From Verrucosispora sp. WMMD573 (GTDB lineage Bacteria > Actinomycetota > Actinomycetes > Mycobacteriales > Micromonosporaceae), in contig NZ_CP114901.1 of NCBI RefSeq assembly GCF_027497175.1, positions 5,580,001 to 5,644,000 on the forward strand: DNA of 64,000 bases. The letters are read 5' to 3'. This document shows, in pieces, positions 1 through 9,705 of this stretch. The notes under the pieces were generated by a model. The model did not search any database. It saw only the letters and a program-made list of their open reading frames with translations, and was not told the DNA's origin. Every line of letters begins with the position of its first letter. Position 1 is the stretch's first letter. Both the position numbers and the translations under genes were made by a program.

Positions 1-302
1 GTGATGTACTGCCCGTGCCGAGCGATCCGCCCAAGGCTGCTCTCCAACACCTCCACAGAGTCGCGGATCCTAGTTCGCCGCGCGTCCGCTCGGCCCATGC
101 TCCTCTTGTGCCCCATCCACGCTTCCATTGTGACCAAGGTCAAAGCCGCGTCAACCTCGCGGGGCTACCAGCTTACGTCCGCCTGGACCAGGCTCTCATC
201 TGGATTTCCTGGCGGTGGTCGGCGCCTGCCGTGACTAGGGCTCTACGCACCGCCATGGTCCGTCAAACGGCCCTCGAACTCAGCCGCTGTCGGCGTACGA
301 CT

Positions 303-464
303 TCAAGCCGAAGCCGCAGCTGTCTCGGCCGCTCGGGTAGCACGCCGAGTGAAATGCACGCTCACGACGAGTGCAAGGATGCCTGTGGCGGCGCCCGTTA
401 TGCCACCGATCCACGACAACGCCTCCAAGTCCACGGTCCACATCGTAGTGACGCAGCAAGCCAT
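303..464 (-). CDS. Small single-pass membrane protein, hypothetical (53 aa)
   Basis: A short open frame of 53 codons with an ATG start. Its centre (WIGGITGAATGILALVVSV) is a clean hydrophobic stretch of about 18 residues, followed by the positively charged HFTRRATR and an alanine-rich tail. That is the usual shape of a small membrane-anchored protein. I do not recognise a family. The surrounding DNA looks like degraded accessory sequence next to a transposase remnant, so this may be the remains of something larger or not expressed. The hydrophobic-then-basic pattern is the only support. Confidence 0.32.
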   Translation of the reverse strand: MACCVTTMWTVDLEALSWIGGITGAATGILALVVSVHFTRRATRAAETAAASA

Positions 465-594
465 CGCTACGCCCGCCTCGCGATACGTAGCAATCGCGGC
501 TTTGGGCGAGGGTGATCACGTATGCCGCCATGCTTCGCGTTGCCGGCGGCGGGTGGCAGGTCGCCCCACCTGCAGCGGAGCGTGACGCCCGGCC

Positions 595-846
595 CGCATG
601 CACGCCCTGATCGCCGCCCGGACCTGGCTGACCGTGATCCGGCTGCCCGCCTACGCGCCCGGCCTCAACCCTGCCGAGGGCGTCTGGCGCTGGATGAAAC
701 GCGGCCTCACCAACATCACCGCCAACGGCCTCGACCACCTCGCCGACCTGCTCAGACAACGGCTAAGAGCCTGCCAGCAACAAACCGATCTCCCCGCCGG
801 CTTCTTCGCCAACACCGGCATGCCCCTCGACCCCGAACTACCGTGA
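595..846 (+). pseudogene. IS630-family transposase, C-terminal fragment
   Basis: The frame keeps the end of a DDE transposase: LIAARTWLTVIRLPAYAPGL followed by NPAEGVWRWMKRGL, which holds the last catalytic glutamate in the NPxE context typical of IS630/DDE_3 enzymes. It then runs about 40 residues to a natural stop. Nothing upstream in any frame continues the protein: the first two catalytic aspartates and the N-terminal helix-turn-helix are missing. It is therefore a 5'-truncated remnant that cannot transpose on its own. It marks old insertion activity at the edge of the defence island. Confidence 0.75.
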
Positions 847-1081
847 CGACCCGAACCTCAGCCTTTCAACCTCTGTAGCTTGTCGGGCCTGCCGTGACCG
901 GTTTGCGTGTTGGTCGGTGTCCGACTTGCGATGAGCGGATGTCTGGTCTTGACGTCGACCAGCCCGGTTGGCTCGGGTGGGTGCGGTTCCCTGCTGCGGC
1001 ACTACGAATCGCACGCGTGGCGGTTTCGAGTTTGGTGTTGCGCACCGACGGCGGCACTTCCGTGCGTTCCAGCGACGAGAT

Positions 1082-2239
1082 TCAGGCAGTCGGAGGTGGC
1101 CGCAGCAGTCCGGCGAAGCCGACACCTCCGTCCGGAGGTGTCAACAACCACTCAGTCAGCTGACCGTTAATAAAAGCCAGAGCTCGGTTGACCAGGGCGT
1201 CGATGTCTGCGTATCTCCGCCCAGACGCGTAGTGCATGATAACGCCCTCGACGGGATCACCCGCCGTGAATGCTCCTGAAGGAACGTCAGAAAGCCCCAA
1301 GTGGACAAGCCCGTTTCGAAGGGATCGCAGGCGGAGTACCTCAGCCAGTCCGGGATCATCGAGCAGAGACTCCAATCGCGCGAGGGTCGCTTTGTTTAGA
1401 GACGGGGTATTGTTGAGCTTCGCGAGTGACCGCACGGCATGATGTGCGACGACGAGCCGGTGTTTGAACGCCGCAAAACGGCAATCGCTGCAGCAGTTGG
1501 AAGTGGCGACGCTCGCGGCCGTGGCGACAGCGTTCTGAAGCATGAGTAGGAGTGGGACGTATCGTTCGGGTACGTCTCCTGAGAACGCTTGTAAATAGCA
1601 TTCTTGCGAGTCACCGTCACCCCAGACCCAGGCCGAATCCAGTTCGCCTGCAGGCGAACTGTGCTTGGCCTCGGCGAGGCCGAGCGCCTCGACCATTTGG
1701 CCGACACCCGCGGCGAGGTCGTGAACGACTCGTCTCGCCGCTTGAATATTGTTGGGTCCAGGAACCTGGTTCCCGGAATGGAAAGCGAGGCTGATGCTGG
1801 TCGCCACCGGAGTCTGACGCACGCTCAGCACAGCAAGGTCGGGATTATGGATGCCAAGGAGTCGAGCCAAGCGCCGTCGACTGCCCTCTCGGAAGGAAGC
1901 CCGTGTTGAATCTGCGAGCAAGCGGATGTCTCCCGCCAACTTCTCAATGTCGCGACGGCTGTCGTCGAAGAACTTGCCACGTGTGCGCGCTGCAGCCGCT
2001 AGCGCCGGATCCCATAGGAGGTCCGGCATGGCAATTCCAAGCTGCCGTGCGCAAAAGGCATGCGCCTCGAATGCAACCAAAACAGCATGCTGAAGGAAGA
2101 CAAGTCCTCGTTCGACGACGTCTCCTTCGATGGCCGCGCACACGTACCCGAGGTCAGCTCGTGCGATCAGCAGGCCAAGCTGTGCGGACGCTTCGACCTC
2201 AGCCCTTGCTCCGTCCCCGGCGCTACTCACGCGCCTCAT
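1082..2239 (-). CDS. Hypothetical protein with HEPN-like RX4H motif
   Basis: About 385 residues from an ATG at 2239. The frame stays open upstream to 2452, but that part is low-complexity arginine/alanine and looks untranslated. The C-terminal region is helical and contains SLRNGLVHLGL, an R308-N-x3-H313 arrangement. This fits the RX4-6H signature of HEPN domains, many of which are RNases in defence and toxin systems. A CCxxC cysteine cluster lies near residue 245. The N-terminal half is unrecognised. Position next to a type I restriction operon fits a defence role, but the HEPN assignment rests on one short motif and is tentative. It could equally be an uncharacterised protein with a chance match. 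Confidence 0.55.
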   Translation of the reverse strand: MRRVSSAGDGARAEVEASAQLGLLIARADLGYVCAAIEGDVVERGLVFLQHAVLVAFEAHAFCARQLGIAMPDLLWDPALAAAARTRGKFFDDSRRDIEKLAGDIRLLADSTRASFREGSRRRLARLLGIHNPDLAVLSVRQTPVATSISLAFHSGNQVPGPNNIQAARRVVHDLAAGVGQMVEALGLAEAKHSSPAGELDSAWVWGDGDSQECYLQAFSGDVPERYVPLLLMLQNAVATAASVATSNCCSDCRFAAFKHRLVVAHHAVRSLAKLNNTPSLNKATLARLESLLDDPGLAEVLRLRSLRNGLVHLGLSDVPSGAFTAGDPVEGVIMHYASGRRYADIDALVNRALAFINGQLTEWLLTPPDGGVGFAGLLRPPPTA

Positions 2240-2834
2240 CCTGCCATCACGCGCTTTCGTTGCCGAGGCCGCGCCATCGACCGGCAACGCTCCCCGACCA
2301 CGGCCGCAGGATCGGCATCTTTCCGCGACGGAGGCCCTCGACGCACAAGTTGACAGCACCAACACGGTGGTGCTGAGCCGGGAACGCGGCAAGGTCGCGG
2401 GACGCGCTGTGACCCTGATCCGGCCAGCGCACCGCCTGCGTCGGGCTGCCACGCGACATGCTCGGCGCGGTCTTGGACGAGTCGCACCTTACCGACCAGC
2501 TAGTCGATCTGCTGGATGCGCTCGCGCCAGCCTACCGCTGCCGACCGCAGAGCTTGTCGTACCGGCAGCCCGCCAGCGGTTGCCGTCGGATCCGTCACGC
2601 AGATGCCCTCAGCTTGGCCCAGATCGGGCATGGCATGCCCCGACACGTCCGGCCGGTGGTCGAGGACGCGGCCACCCTGGCAGCCGGCAGCGCTCATGGC
2701 AAGGACGTCGCGATCGAGCTGGCCGCAAGGCTAATCACCGAGCACCGGGCGAGAGCATACTCCGGTGATTTTAGATCGGACCGCAAGATGCCTTTGAGGT
2801 CTTGGGGGTTTCCCAGTGCACGCTGTCGTGACGC
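2240..2834. other. Interval with no convincing gene
   Basis: About 600 bases between the HEPN-like gene and the end of hsdR. Several frames are open on both strands, as expected in high-GC DNA, but none shows a recognisable domain, a good ribosome site or a natural start. A plus-strand frame from about 2458 has a protein-like stretch (AIELAARLITEHRARAYSGD) that may be the worn remains of a gene, but I cannot name it. It is best read as degraded sequence. Confidence 0.4.
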
Positions 2835-5800
2835 CTACTCCTCGCCTCGACCAGAACCGAGGCCAAAGAACCGCTCGAAGAATATGCCAAGCTTCTCGAT
2901 CACGCGCTGCTTCTTCTCGCCGTGGCCACCGTCCGCCAAGAAGCGCGAGACCGGCGGTAGTACTTTGATAATTGCCGTACCGCCGATTTGAATCGCTCCG
3001 TCGCGGAAGGCTTTCGCGATAAACGCGTGGGTCTCGTCAGGGCGGAGGTTCTCGTCCGCGATGATCGCGTTAAGCTCTTCCGTGCGACGCTTGGCGACGT
3101 AAGCAGCCCACTGGTCGTCGAGGTCGCCTGTCGCGGAGACCGAATCAACGAACGCCTCGATGAGGTCCTTCTTGAGGCGCAGGCTCGGGCTGGCGTCTAC
3201 GGCGTGCGTGATGTTGGCGCGGATTTCCTTGTCCTCACCATCGCCGCGGGCTTCGCGGTACTTCTGGACGAGCATCAGGATGTAGTCGATGTTGATCTCG
3301 ACCTGTTTGATGAGCTCGATCTCGAAGACGATGTCGTCGACGATCGACTCCTTGTCACTGTCCCTGCCCTTACGGAACTCGGCGTAGAGGTCGAGGTAGA
3401 CGCTGCGGTAGTCTTGGCTCTGACGCTCGGTCAGAATCTCATTGCCAGCGAACTCGTCGAACGAGACCAGGATGTTCTGCAAGCGTAAGATCTGACCAAA
3501 AAGGGCGATGAACGCCTTCTGTGCCGACTCGCCGAGGATGACCTGGCCTAGCGGGTACTGCCTCAGCAGCTCCGAAACCTTCTCGGCGTACTCGCTGTAG
3601 TACTCGGCGTACGGTTTGAGGAGGACAACACCCTTGGCGTCCTTGTTGCCAAACAGTGCGATGGCGTCGTTGGTCTGCTCCTCAAGGTCTCGGAAGCTGA
3701 CGATGTTGCCGTAGGTCTTGACCGAGTTGAGGATCCGGTTGGTACGCGAGTAAGCCTGGATCAGACCGTGGCTGCGCAGATTTTTGTCGACGAACAGGGT
3801 GTTCAGGGTGGTGGCGTCGAAGCCGGTCAGGAACATGTTCACGACGATGACCAGGTCGATCTGACGGTTCTTGAGCCGCAGCGAGAGATCCTTGTAGTAG
3901 TTCTCGAACTTGCCCGACGATGTGTCATAGCTTGTACCGAACATGGCGTTGTAATCGGCGATGGCCGCATCAAGGAAGTCGCGCGAGGACTGATCGAGGG
4001 CGCTTGTCTCGAAGCCTTCTTCGTCGAGGTAGTCGTCGAGATCCTCATTGGCCGCGTAGGAGTAGATGACGCCGACCTTGAGCCTGCGGTCAGGCGGTAC
4101 TTGCTCCTGCTGCTTCTGGAATAGGGCGTAGTAGCGCTTGGCGGCATCAATCGAGGCCGTTGCAAACAGCGCGTTGAAGCCGCGGACACGGCTGGCGGCC
4201 TTGACCTCACTGATCCGATTCCTGCCCGACGCGACTTCGCCAACGTTCGCTACCACCATATGGACGTAGCCACTCGTCCGCCTCGTTTTCTGGTCAAAGT
4301 GCACCAGTATGTAGTCGACGATCTGACGTAACCGTTCCGGTGCAAGCAATGCCTTCTCAGTGTCGATGGCCGACACCTGCTTGATACTGTCGACACTCGG
4401 CGCGACCTTGATGGTATTGACGTAGTCGATCCGGAACGGCAGAACGTTCTTGTCTCGAATCGCGTCGACGATCGTGTAGGTATGAAGCTTCTCGCCGAAC
4501 GCCTGCTCGGTGGTCTTGAGGCGCGGATTCCCTCTACTACTGGCGTTGACCGAAAAGATCGGCGTGCCGGTGAAGCCGAAGAGGTTGTACTGTTTGAACG
4601 CTTTGGTGATTGCCGTGTGCATGTCACCGAACTGCGAGCGGTGACATTCGTCGAAGATCAAAACGACGTGGCCGTCGTAGATCGTGTGACCCTTGTTGCC
4701 TGCGATGAAGGTCGAGAGCTTCTGAATTGTCGTGATTATAATCTTGACATTAGGGTCCTCGATCTGGCGCTTGAGAACCGCAGTGGAGGTGTTCGAGTTG
4801 GCCGCACCCCGTTCGAACCGGTCGTACTCACGCATGGTCTGGTAATCGAGATCCTTGCGGTCGACAACGAACAGCACCTTGTCAACGGTCGGCAGCCGGC
4901 TGGCGATCTGGGCCGCCTTGAAGCTCGTCAGGGTCTTGCCCGAACCCGTGGTATGCCAGACGTAGCCGCCTGCGGCCACCGTGCCGAGTCTCTTATAGTT
5001 GACGGCGACCTCGATGCGCTTCAGGATCCGCTCGGTGGCGGCGATCTGGTATGGCCTCATAACCAGCAGCAATCGGTCCGATGCGCTGCCGCCGGCAGTG
5101 AGCACGCAGTAACGGGTCAGGATGTTAAGCAGCGTGTGGCGCGCGAAGAAGGTTTTGGCGAACGCAGCAAGGTCCTGGATCGGTGTGTTGGTCGCGTCGG
5201 CCCACCACGAAGTGAACTCGAAGGAGTTCGAGGTCGTCTTGGCGCGCTTCTTGCCACTCGACTCGTTGAGGTGCTGAATGCGCGTCGTGTTGCTGTAGTA
5301 CTTGGTCAGCGTGCCGTTGCTGATCACGAACAGCTGCACGTACTGGAAGAGACCCGAAGCAGCCCAAAAGCTGTCACGCTGATAGCGGTTGATCTGGTTG
5401 AAGGCCTCACGGATGTCGACTCCACGGCGCTTCAACTCGATGTGGACCATCGGAAGGCCGTTGACCAAGACGGTTACGTCATAGCGATTGGCGTGCTTGG
5501 CGCCGCCCTGGCCCGCACCGATCTCATACTGGTTGATGACCTGGAGCCGGTTGTTGTGAAGGTTGGTCTTGTCGAGAAGCCAGATGTTCTTGGTCGTTCC
5601 GTTGTCCAGCTTCAGGATCTGGACGTAGTCCTCCTGAATGCGCATGGTCTTTTCGGCCACGCCGTCGCTTTGTCCGGCGATTTTCTCAGTGAATAGTCGC
5701 TTCCATTCGGCATCGCTGAGATTGATGTCGTTCAGTGTTTCAAGCTGGATGCGGAGGTTCGCAACCATGTCGGCCTCAGAATTGATATCCAGATACTCGT

Positions 5801-5957
5801 AGGCCTGTGACTGCAGAAGCTTGATGAATTCCCGCTCAAGATCCGCCTCAGACTGATAGGCTGTGGCGGTTGAGGGGTCAGGAAGGAACTCCGCGATGAC
5901 AGTACTCTCGGCACTGACAGCAATCGGCTCGAAGTGTTTTGCCGCCCTCTCACTCAT
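2835..5957 (-). CDS. hsdR: Type I restriction endonuclease subunit R (HsdR)
   Basis: The motor and nuclease subunit of a type I restriction-modification complex: it translocates DNA using ATP and cuts unmodified DNA far from the recognition site. The protein has 1040 residues, normal for the family. The N-terminal nuclease domain shows a PD-(D/E)xK core with D160 and HIELKRR (E174-x-K176). The helicase part has Walker A HTTGSGKT (K341), a DECH box at 436-439 and a FTGTP motif near 463. A second RecA-like domain carries LVIVVNMFLTGFDA. The start overlaps the hsdS stop by four bases, so it is translated last in an hsdM-hsdS-hsdR operon. No frameshift or motif loss is visible. The subunit should be active. 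Confidence 0.97.
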   Translation of the reverse strand: MSERAAKHFEPIAVSAESTVIAEFLPDPSTATAYQSEADLEREFIKLLQSQAYEYLDINSEADMVANLRIQLETLNDINLSDAEWKRLFTEKIAGQSDGVAEKTMRIQEDYVQILKLDNGTTKNIWLLDKTNLHNNRLQVINQYEIGAGQGGAKHANRYDVTVLVNGLPMVHIELKRRGVDIREAFNQINRYQRDSFWAASGLFQYVQLFVISNGTLTKYYSNTTRIQHLNESSGKKRAKTTSNSFEFTSWWADATNTPIQDLAAFAKTFFARHTLLNILTRYCVLTAGGSASDRLLLVMRPYQIAATERILKRIEVAVNYKRLGTVAAGGYVWHTTGSGKTLTSFKAAQIASRLPTVDKVLFVVDRKDLDYQTMREYDRFERGAANSNTSTAVLKRQIEDPNVKIIITTIQKLSTFIAGNKGHTIYDGHVVLIFDECHRSQFGDMHTAITKAFKQYNLFGFTGTPIFSVNASSRGNPRLKTTEQAFGEKLHTYTIVDAIRDKNVLPFRIDYVNTIKVAPSVDSIKQVSAIDTEKALLAPERLRQIVDYILVHFDQKTRRTSGYVHMVVANVGEVASGRNRISEVKAASRVRGFNALFATASIDAAKRYYALFQKQQEQVPPDRRLKVGVIYSYAANEDLDDYLDEEGFETSALDQSSRDFLDAAIADYNAMFGTSYDTSSGKFENYYKDLSLRLKNRQIDLVIVVNMFLTGFDATTLNTLFVDKNLRSHGLIQAYSRTNRILNSVKTYGNIVSFRDLEEQTNDAIALFGNKDAKGVVLLKPYAEYYSEYAEKVSELLRQYPLGQVILGESAQKAFIALFGQILRLQNILVSFDEFAGNEILTERQSQDYRSVYLDLYAEFRKGRDSDKESIVDDIVFEIELIKQVEINIDYILMLVQKYREARGDGEDKEIRANITHAVDASPSLRLKKDLIEAFVDSVSATGDLDDQWAAYVAKRRTEELNAIIADENLRPDETHAFIAKAFRDGAIQIGGTAIIKVLPPVSRFLADGGHGEKKQRVIEKLGIFFERFFGLGSGRGEE

Positions 5958-7195
5958 GCCGGCAACTCATCAAATGCGAGGAGGCGGTCGCGGTAGAACT
6001 CGTACTGCTGGCGTCGGGCACTGGCCTCGGCAGGCAGTGCAACAGCCATATCTGCCGTAAGACTGTTGAGTTTATCGAGGATGGCGACGATCCGCTTCTG
6101 CTCCTTGAGCGGAGGCACCGGAATAGGGAGCTTCGCCAAGCCCTCGCTAGACATTCGCTTCACCTTGGCTCGCGCCACGTACTTGGCCTTCTCCCGAGTG
6201 TGCGCATCGGTCCTCAGATAGTAGGATACGAACTTCGGGTCCAACACGTTTGAGCGATAGAGGAAGCAGTCGTCGTGAATGGCAACGTTCATTGCGCCGA
6301 GCCATGCGACCCCCCTACCCACGTCCTCTACAGTTTCGCCGACCGCCGCGATCACGACATCGCCCGGCTTGGCATACCGCAGTTGAGGCCCCAGGTCCTC
6401 GCGAACGTGGGATACGGCTTGATCTGCGGCGATGCCGTAGGTTGTGTAGATCTCACCGTAGTGAATACTCGGGATGCCTTCGCTTACAACGTCGCTCTTC
6501 GTAAACCTGCGACCTCGGATGAAATCGCCAACTTCGCCCATTGGCACGAAATAGACATCCGCGCTATGGAAGGTAAACAAGTTGTCCCGGTAGTACGCAT
6601 GCTGCAGCCGCCTGGAAATGGATTCAGCATCCAGTTCAGCCTTGAGACCAGCGACTGCACCGCTGAACAGATCCAGCACCCGGACGACTTCGTCCTGGAC
6701 TCTCTTGGGCGGGACTGGAATCTTGATCTTCGCCAGCTTGTCACCCGAGATGCGTCGCACCTTCGTGCCGGTGATCCCAGTTCTCTTCTGGTTCCGGAAT
6801 TGCTCTGATTGAAAGAAGTAGGACACGAATTTCGGATTGAGGGTGTGGCGGTAAACGAACGCATCGCCACCCACGGCAGCCTCGGCCGCACCTAACCACG
6901 CGACGGCTTTGCCGACTGCCTCGTCATCCTCGCTCGTCGTGGCAATAACGAGATCACCAGGCATGGCCTTGCGGAGCCTCTTGGCGAACTCGGGTGTCAC
7001 GAACGAGACCGCTTCGGTCGCCCACGTGCCATAGATGGTATGGATCTGGCCGTAGTGGATTGCCGGCACGCCCGCGTCTGTAAGATGGTTCTTCTGCAGC
7101 CCGTTCCCGCGGATGAGCTTACCCACGTCTCCAAGTGTCTTGAATTCGACGCCGCCTGGGCAGAGTTCCTGGACTAAATCGCGGATCATGTTCAC
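5954..7195 (-). CDS. hsdS: Type I restriction-modification specificity subunit (HsdS)
   Basis: The DNA-recognition subunit shared by the methylase (HsdM2S) and restriction (HsdR2M2S) complexes. At 413 residues it has the usual two-fold layout: two target-recognition domains, each followed by a conserved helix. Both halves carry similar segments (IRGNGLQKNHL versus IRGRRFTKSDV; IPAIHYGQIHTIYG-like versus IPSIHYGEIYTTYG; PGDLVIATTSE versus PGDVVIAAVGE). The conserved helices contain IPVPPKRVQDEVVRVLD and LPIPVPPLKEQKRIVAILD. The strong similarity of the halves suggests related half-sites. It overlaps hsdM by four bases upstream and hsdR by four bases downstream. The recognition sequence cannot be read from the protein. 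Confidence 0.95.
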   Translation of the reverse strand: MNMIRDLVQELCPGGVEFKTLGDVGKLIRGNGLQKNHLTDAGVPAIHYGQIHTIYGTWATEAVSFVTPEFAKRLRKAMPGDLVIATTSEDDEAVGKAVAWLGAAEAAVGGDAFVYRHTLNPKFVSYFFQSEQFRNQKRTGITGTKVRRISGDKLAKIKIPVPPKRVQDEVVRVLDLFSGAVAGLKAELDAESISRRLQHAYYRDNLFTFHSADVYFVPMGEVGDFIRGRRFTKSDVVSEGIPSIHYGEIYTTYGIAADQAVSHVREDLGPQLRYAKPGDVVIAAVGETVEDVGRGVAWLGAMNVAIHDDCFLYRSNVLDPKFVSYYLRTDAHTREKAKYVARAKVKRMSSEGLAKLPIPVPPLKEQKRIVAILDKLNSLTADMAVALPAEASARRQQYEFYRDRLLAFDELPA

Positions 7196-8766
7196 AAGCC
7201 GCCCTCCAAGTCTGCCACGATGTCATCGATCTGCTTTCGGAGCTCAGCCTGTCGTGCGACAATCTGCGAGATTTCGGTGTTCAGCTTGGCGATGTCTACC
7301 GCCTCGCGGGTATCCTCCTCCTCGACATAGGACGACACGGATAGGTTGTAACCGTTACCCACGACTTCCGCACTCGGAACTAGCCGAGCAAAATGGTCGA
7401 CGTCCGTACGAGCGACAAAGGCATCGAGAATACTCTTCTGATGGTCGGGCAGAAGCTTATTCTTGTTGCCGACGCGCTTAAACTCAGCGGACGCATTGAT
7501 GAACAGTACGCTGTTGTCCTTCTTTGACTTCTTCAGCACAATGATGCAGGTTGCAATCGTGACACCGAAAAAGAGATCCGACGGCAGCTGGATCACGGTA
7601 TCGACGTAGTTGCTATCGATTAGGTACTTTCGGATCTTCTGCTCGGCGCCGCCTCGGTAGAGCACGCCTGGGAACTCAACGATGGCTGCTGTGCCGTTTA
7701 CGGCCAGCCAGCTGAGCATGTGCATCGTGAAGGCAAGGTCGGCCTTCGACTTCGGTGCCAGAACGCCAGCCGGCGAGAATCGCGGGTCGTTGATGAGCAG
7801 TGGATTACTGTCGCCAGGCCACTTGGTGGAGTACGGCGGATTGGAGACGATTGCCTCGAAGGGCTCCGCGTCCCAGTGAGCCGGATCGAGCAGTGTATCG
7901 CCGTGGGCGATGTTGAACTGCTCATAGTTGATGTCGTGCAGGAACATGTTGATCCGTGCCAGGTTATAGGTGGTCAGGTTGATCTCCTGACCGAAGAAGC
8001 CTTGGCGTACCTTCTCCTTACCAAGCACCTTGGCAAACTTGAGCAGCAGCGAGCCGGAGCCACATGCTGGGTCGTAGACCTTGTTGACCGACTTCTTGCC
8101 GACGACCGTGATGCGGGCCAGCAGCTCACTGACTTCCTGCGGCGTGAAGAACTCGCCGCCGGATTTGCCCGCGCTTGAGGCGTACATGGTCATGAGGTAC
8201 TCGTACGCATCGCCGAAGGCGTCGATGGCGTGGTTGTTGAAGTCGCCCAACTTAAGGTCACCGACAGCGTTGAGCAGCTTCACGAGCTTCTCGTTCCGCC
8301 TGGCGACTGTGTTGCCGAGCTTGCCGCTGTTGACGTCGAGATCGTCGAACAGACCCTTCAGGTCGTCCTCGGATTCTGTGCCGACGGCCGATCCCTCGAT
8401 ATTGCCGAACACCTTCTCCAGGGTTTCGTTGAGGTTCGGGTCACTGGCCGCGCGCTTGCGAACGTTGACGAACAGCTCGCTCGGCAGGATGTAGAAGCCC
8501 TTCTCGGCCACCGTCTCCTTGCGGCCGAACTCGGCCTGCTTGTCGGTCAGCTTGGTGTAGTCGAAGTCAGCGTGGCCCGCGCTGCGCTCACCTTCGTTGA
8601 TGTAGGCGGTAAGGTTCTCGGAGATGAACCGGTAGAACAGGATGCCCAGGACGTAGCTCTTGAAGTCCCAGCCGTCGACAGAGCCCCTCAGGTCGTTGGC
8701 AATGCGCCAGATCGTCTTATGGAGCTCGGCGCGCTGAGCTTCCTTGGTCGCCGGAGCCATCACCAC
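7192..8766 (-). CDS. hsdM: Type I restriction-modification methyltransferase subunit (HsdM)
   Basis: An N6-adenine DNA methyltransferase that protects host sites. An N-terminal helical HsdM domain (about residues 1-150) is followed by the catalytic domain. SAM-binding motif I is DPACGSGS starting at D232, and catalytic motif IV is NPPY at 309-312. The length of about 524 residues is typical. The start is ambiguous among GTG at 8766, GTG at 8763 and ATG at 8760. A GAGGG seven bases before 8766 favours the first. It is the first gene of hsdM-hsdS-hsdR, so methylase is made before nuclease, the usual safe order. No separate regulator gene was seen. Confidence 0.96.
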   Translation of the reverse strand: MVMAPATKEAQRAELHKTIWRIANDLRGSVDGWDFKSYVLGILFYRFISENLTAYINEGERSAGHADFDYTKLTDKQAEFGRKETVAEKGFYILPSELFVNVRKRAASDPNLNETLEKVFGNIEGSAVGTESEDDLKGLFDDLDVNSGKLGNTVARRNEKLVKLLNAVGDLKLGDFNNHAIDAFGDAYEYLMTMYASSAGKSGGEFFTPQEVSELLARITVVGKKSVNKVYDPACGSGSLLLKFAKVLGKEKVRQGFFGQEINLTTYNLARINMFLHDINYEQFNIAHGDTLLDPAHWDAEPFEAIVSNPPYSTKWPGDSNPLLINDPRFSPAGVLAPKSKADLAFTMHMLSWLAVNGTAAIVEFPGVLYRGGAEQKIRKYLIDSNYVDTVIQLPSDLFFGVTIATCIIVLKKSKKDNSVLFINASAEFKRVGNKNKLLPDHQKSILDAFVARTDVDHFARLVPSAEVVGNGYNLSVSSYVEEEDTREAVDIAKLNTEISQIVARQAELRKQIDDIVADLEGGL

Positions 8767-9280
8767 GCCACCACCCTCGCGCTGAGGTTGGCGATGCAGA
8801 CTGTCGTCGACGGGCTCATATCAGGTGGTCTCCTTCACGCCGCAGGCGTGTTTACCTGGATGTTGCGGACTTCGAGCCAGCCTAGTGGGGCGTACCGACA
8901 GAGCTTCGTTGACGCGACGCAGGGGTCTCGGGTCCCCGCCAGGCGGATGCATGGCGCTTAACCAGGATGGCCTTCTTACCGGATCGTATGCTACGGCCAC
9001 AGCTCACTGAGTCATCGACTAGCGGCCGGCAAGTGACCGTCGGCTGTCCCACTGGCAAGGAAGCGACACGCCCTGTCGGGGTGCTCCTCGAAGTGCAGAA
9101 GTAGGTACGCTGATGTTGCAGAGGTCAAGCCGGTCGCCAAGAGCAGAACGTCGCCGGACCTCGGCAGTACCGGCGGCGGGCCCGGCCCGCGGCTAGCGCA
9201 GATGCCGGGCGAAGAACCCGGCCGCGTCCTGCGCTGCGAACTGCGGAACACCGGTGTGTCCGCCCAAGTCACAAGAGGCG
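8767..9280. other. Intergenic region upstream of hsdM; no gene seen
   Basis: About 510 bases between the start of hsdM and the end of the broken Imm1 gene. It must hold the minus-strand promoter for the restriction operon, but I cannot point to convincing -10/-35 boxes. Open frames here show no domain, no ribosome site and poor codon character. Confidence 0.4.
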
Positions 9281-9705
9281 TCAGCCCTTGGCCGGCTCGT
9301 AGCTGGGTGTCTGCCAGTCGAGGCAGGTGGGCCGCTGGCCGTTGGTGGTGAAGAACTCCCGCACTGCCTGCCGTGCGGTGGCCACGGGAATGGCCGAATT
9401 GTCGTAGGCGTCGGTGCGGGAGCCGCCGAAGTTGTAGGCAAGATCGGCGGGCTGGTCGAGTGTGCCTTTGCTAGCGGCGATCTCGACGAACGCGTGATGC
9501 CAGACCAGGACGCTGAGGTCGTGCCGGCCGAGACAGACTTCCAAGACGTGTTCCTTGTCGCTCGTCTCCAGCGACACCATGACGGGAACCGCTGGTACTC
9601 GGGGGTGGCCGCTATCCGGTCGAGCAGCGCGTCGAGGTCGTCGAGCCGGTCGATGGTCACCGGCTCGGTACGATCGTAGGAGAGCGTGACCGGCTCGCTG
9701 CTCAT
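9281..9705 (-). pseudogene. Imm1-like immunity protein, frameshifted
   Basis: The start MSSEPVTLSYDRTEPVTI with a DDLDALLDRIA helix reads in one frame. The rest (VMVSLETSDKEHVLEVCLG, LSVLVWH, then SAIPVATARQAVREFF and CLDWQ) reads in another. The join is at the GGG/CCC run at 9584-9586: one extra C on the minus strand would restore PEYQRFP-VMVSLET. The combined protein resembles the Imm1 family, immunity proteins often paired with deaminase toxins. It starts inside the end of the upstream deaminase remnant (four-base overlap), as toxin-immunity pairs do. Either the gene is broken or there is a one-base sequencing error. Because the toxin is also damaged, real decay is more likely. Confidence 0.68.

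Noticed and set aside
2458..2991. Plus-strand frame with protein-like stretches
   Set aside because: Extends into hsdR antisense, has no ribosome site or family; at most a remnant.
4482..5696. 404-residue plus-strand frame
   Set aside because: Antisense to hsdR with Val/Leu/Asp-rich shadow composition.
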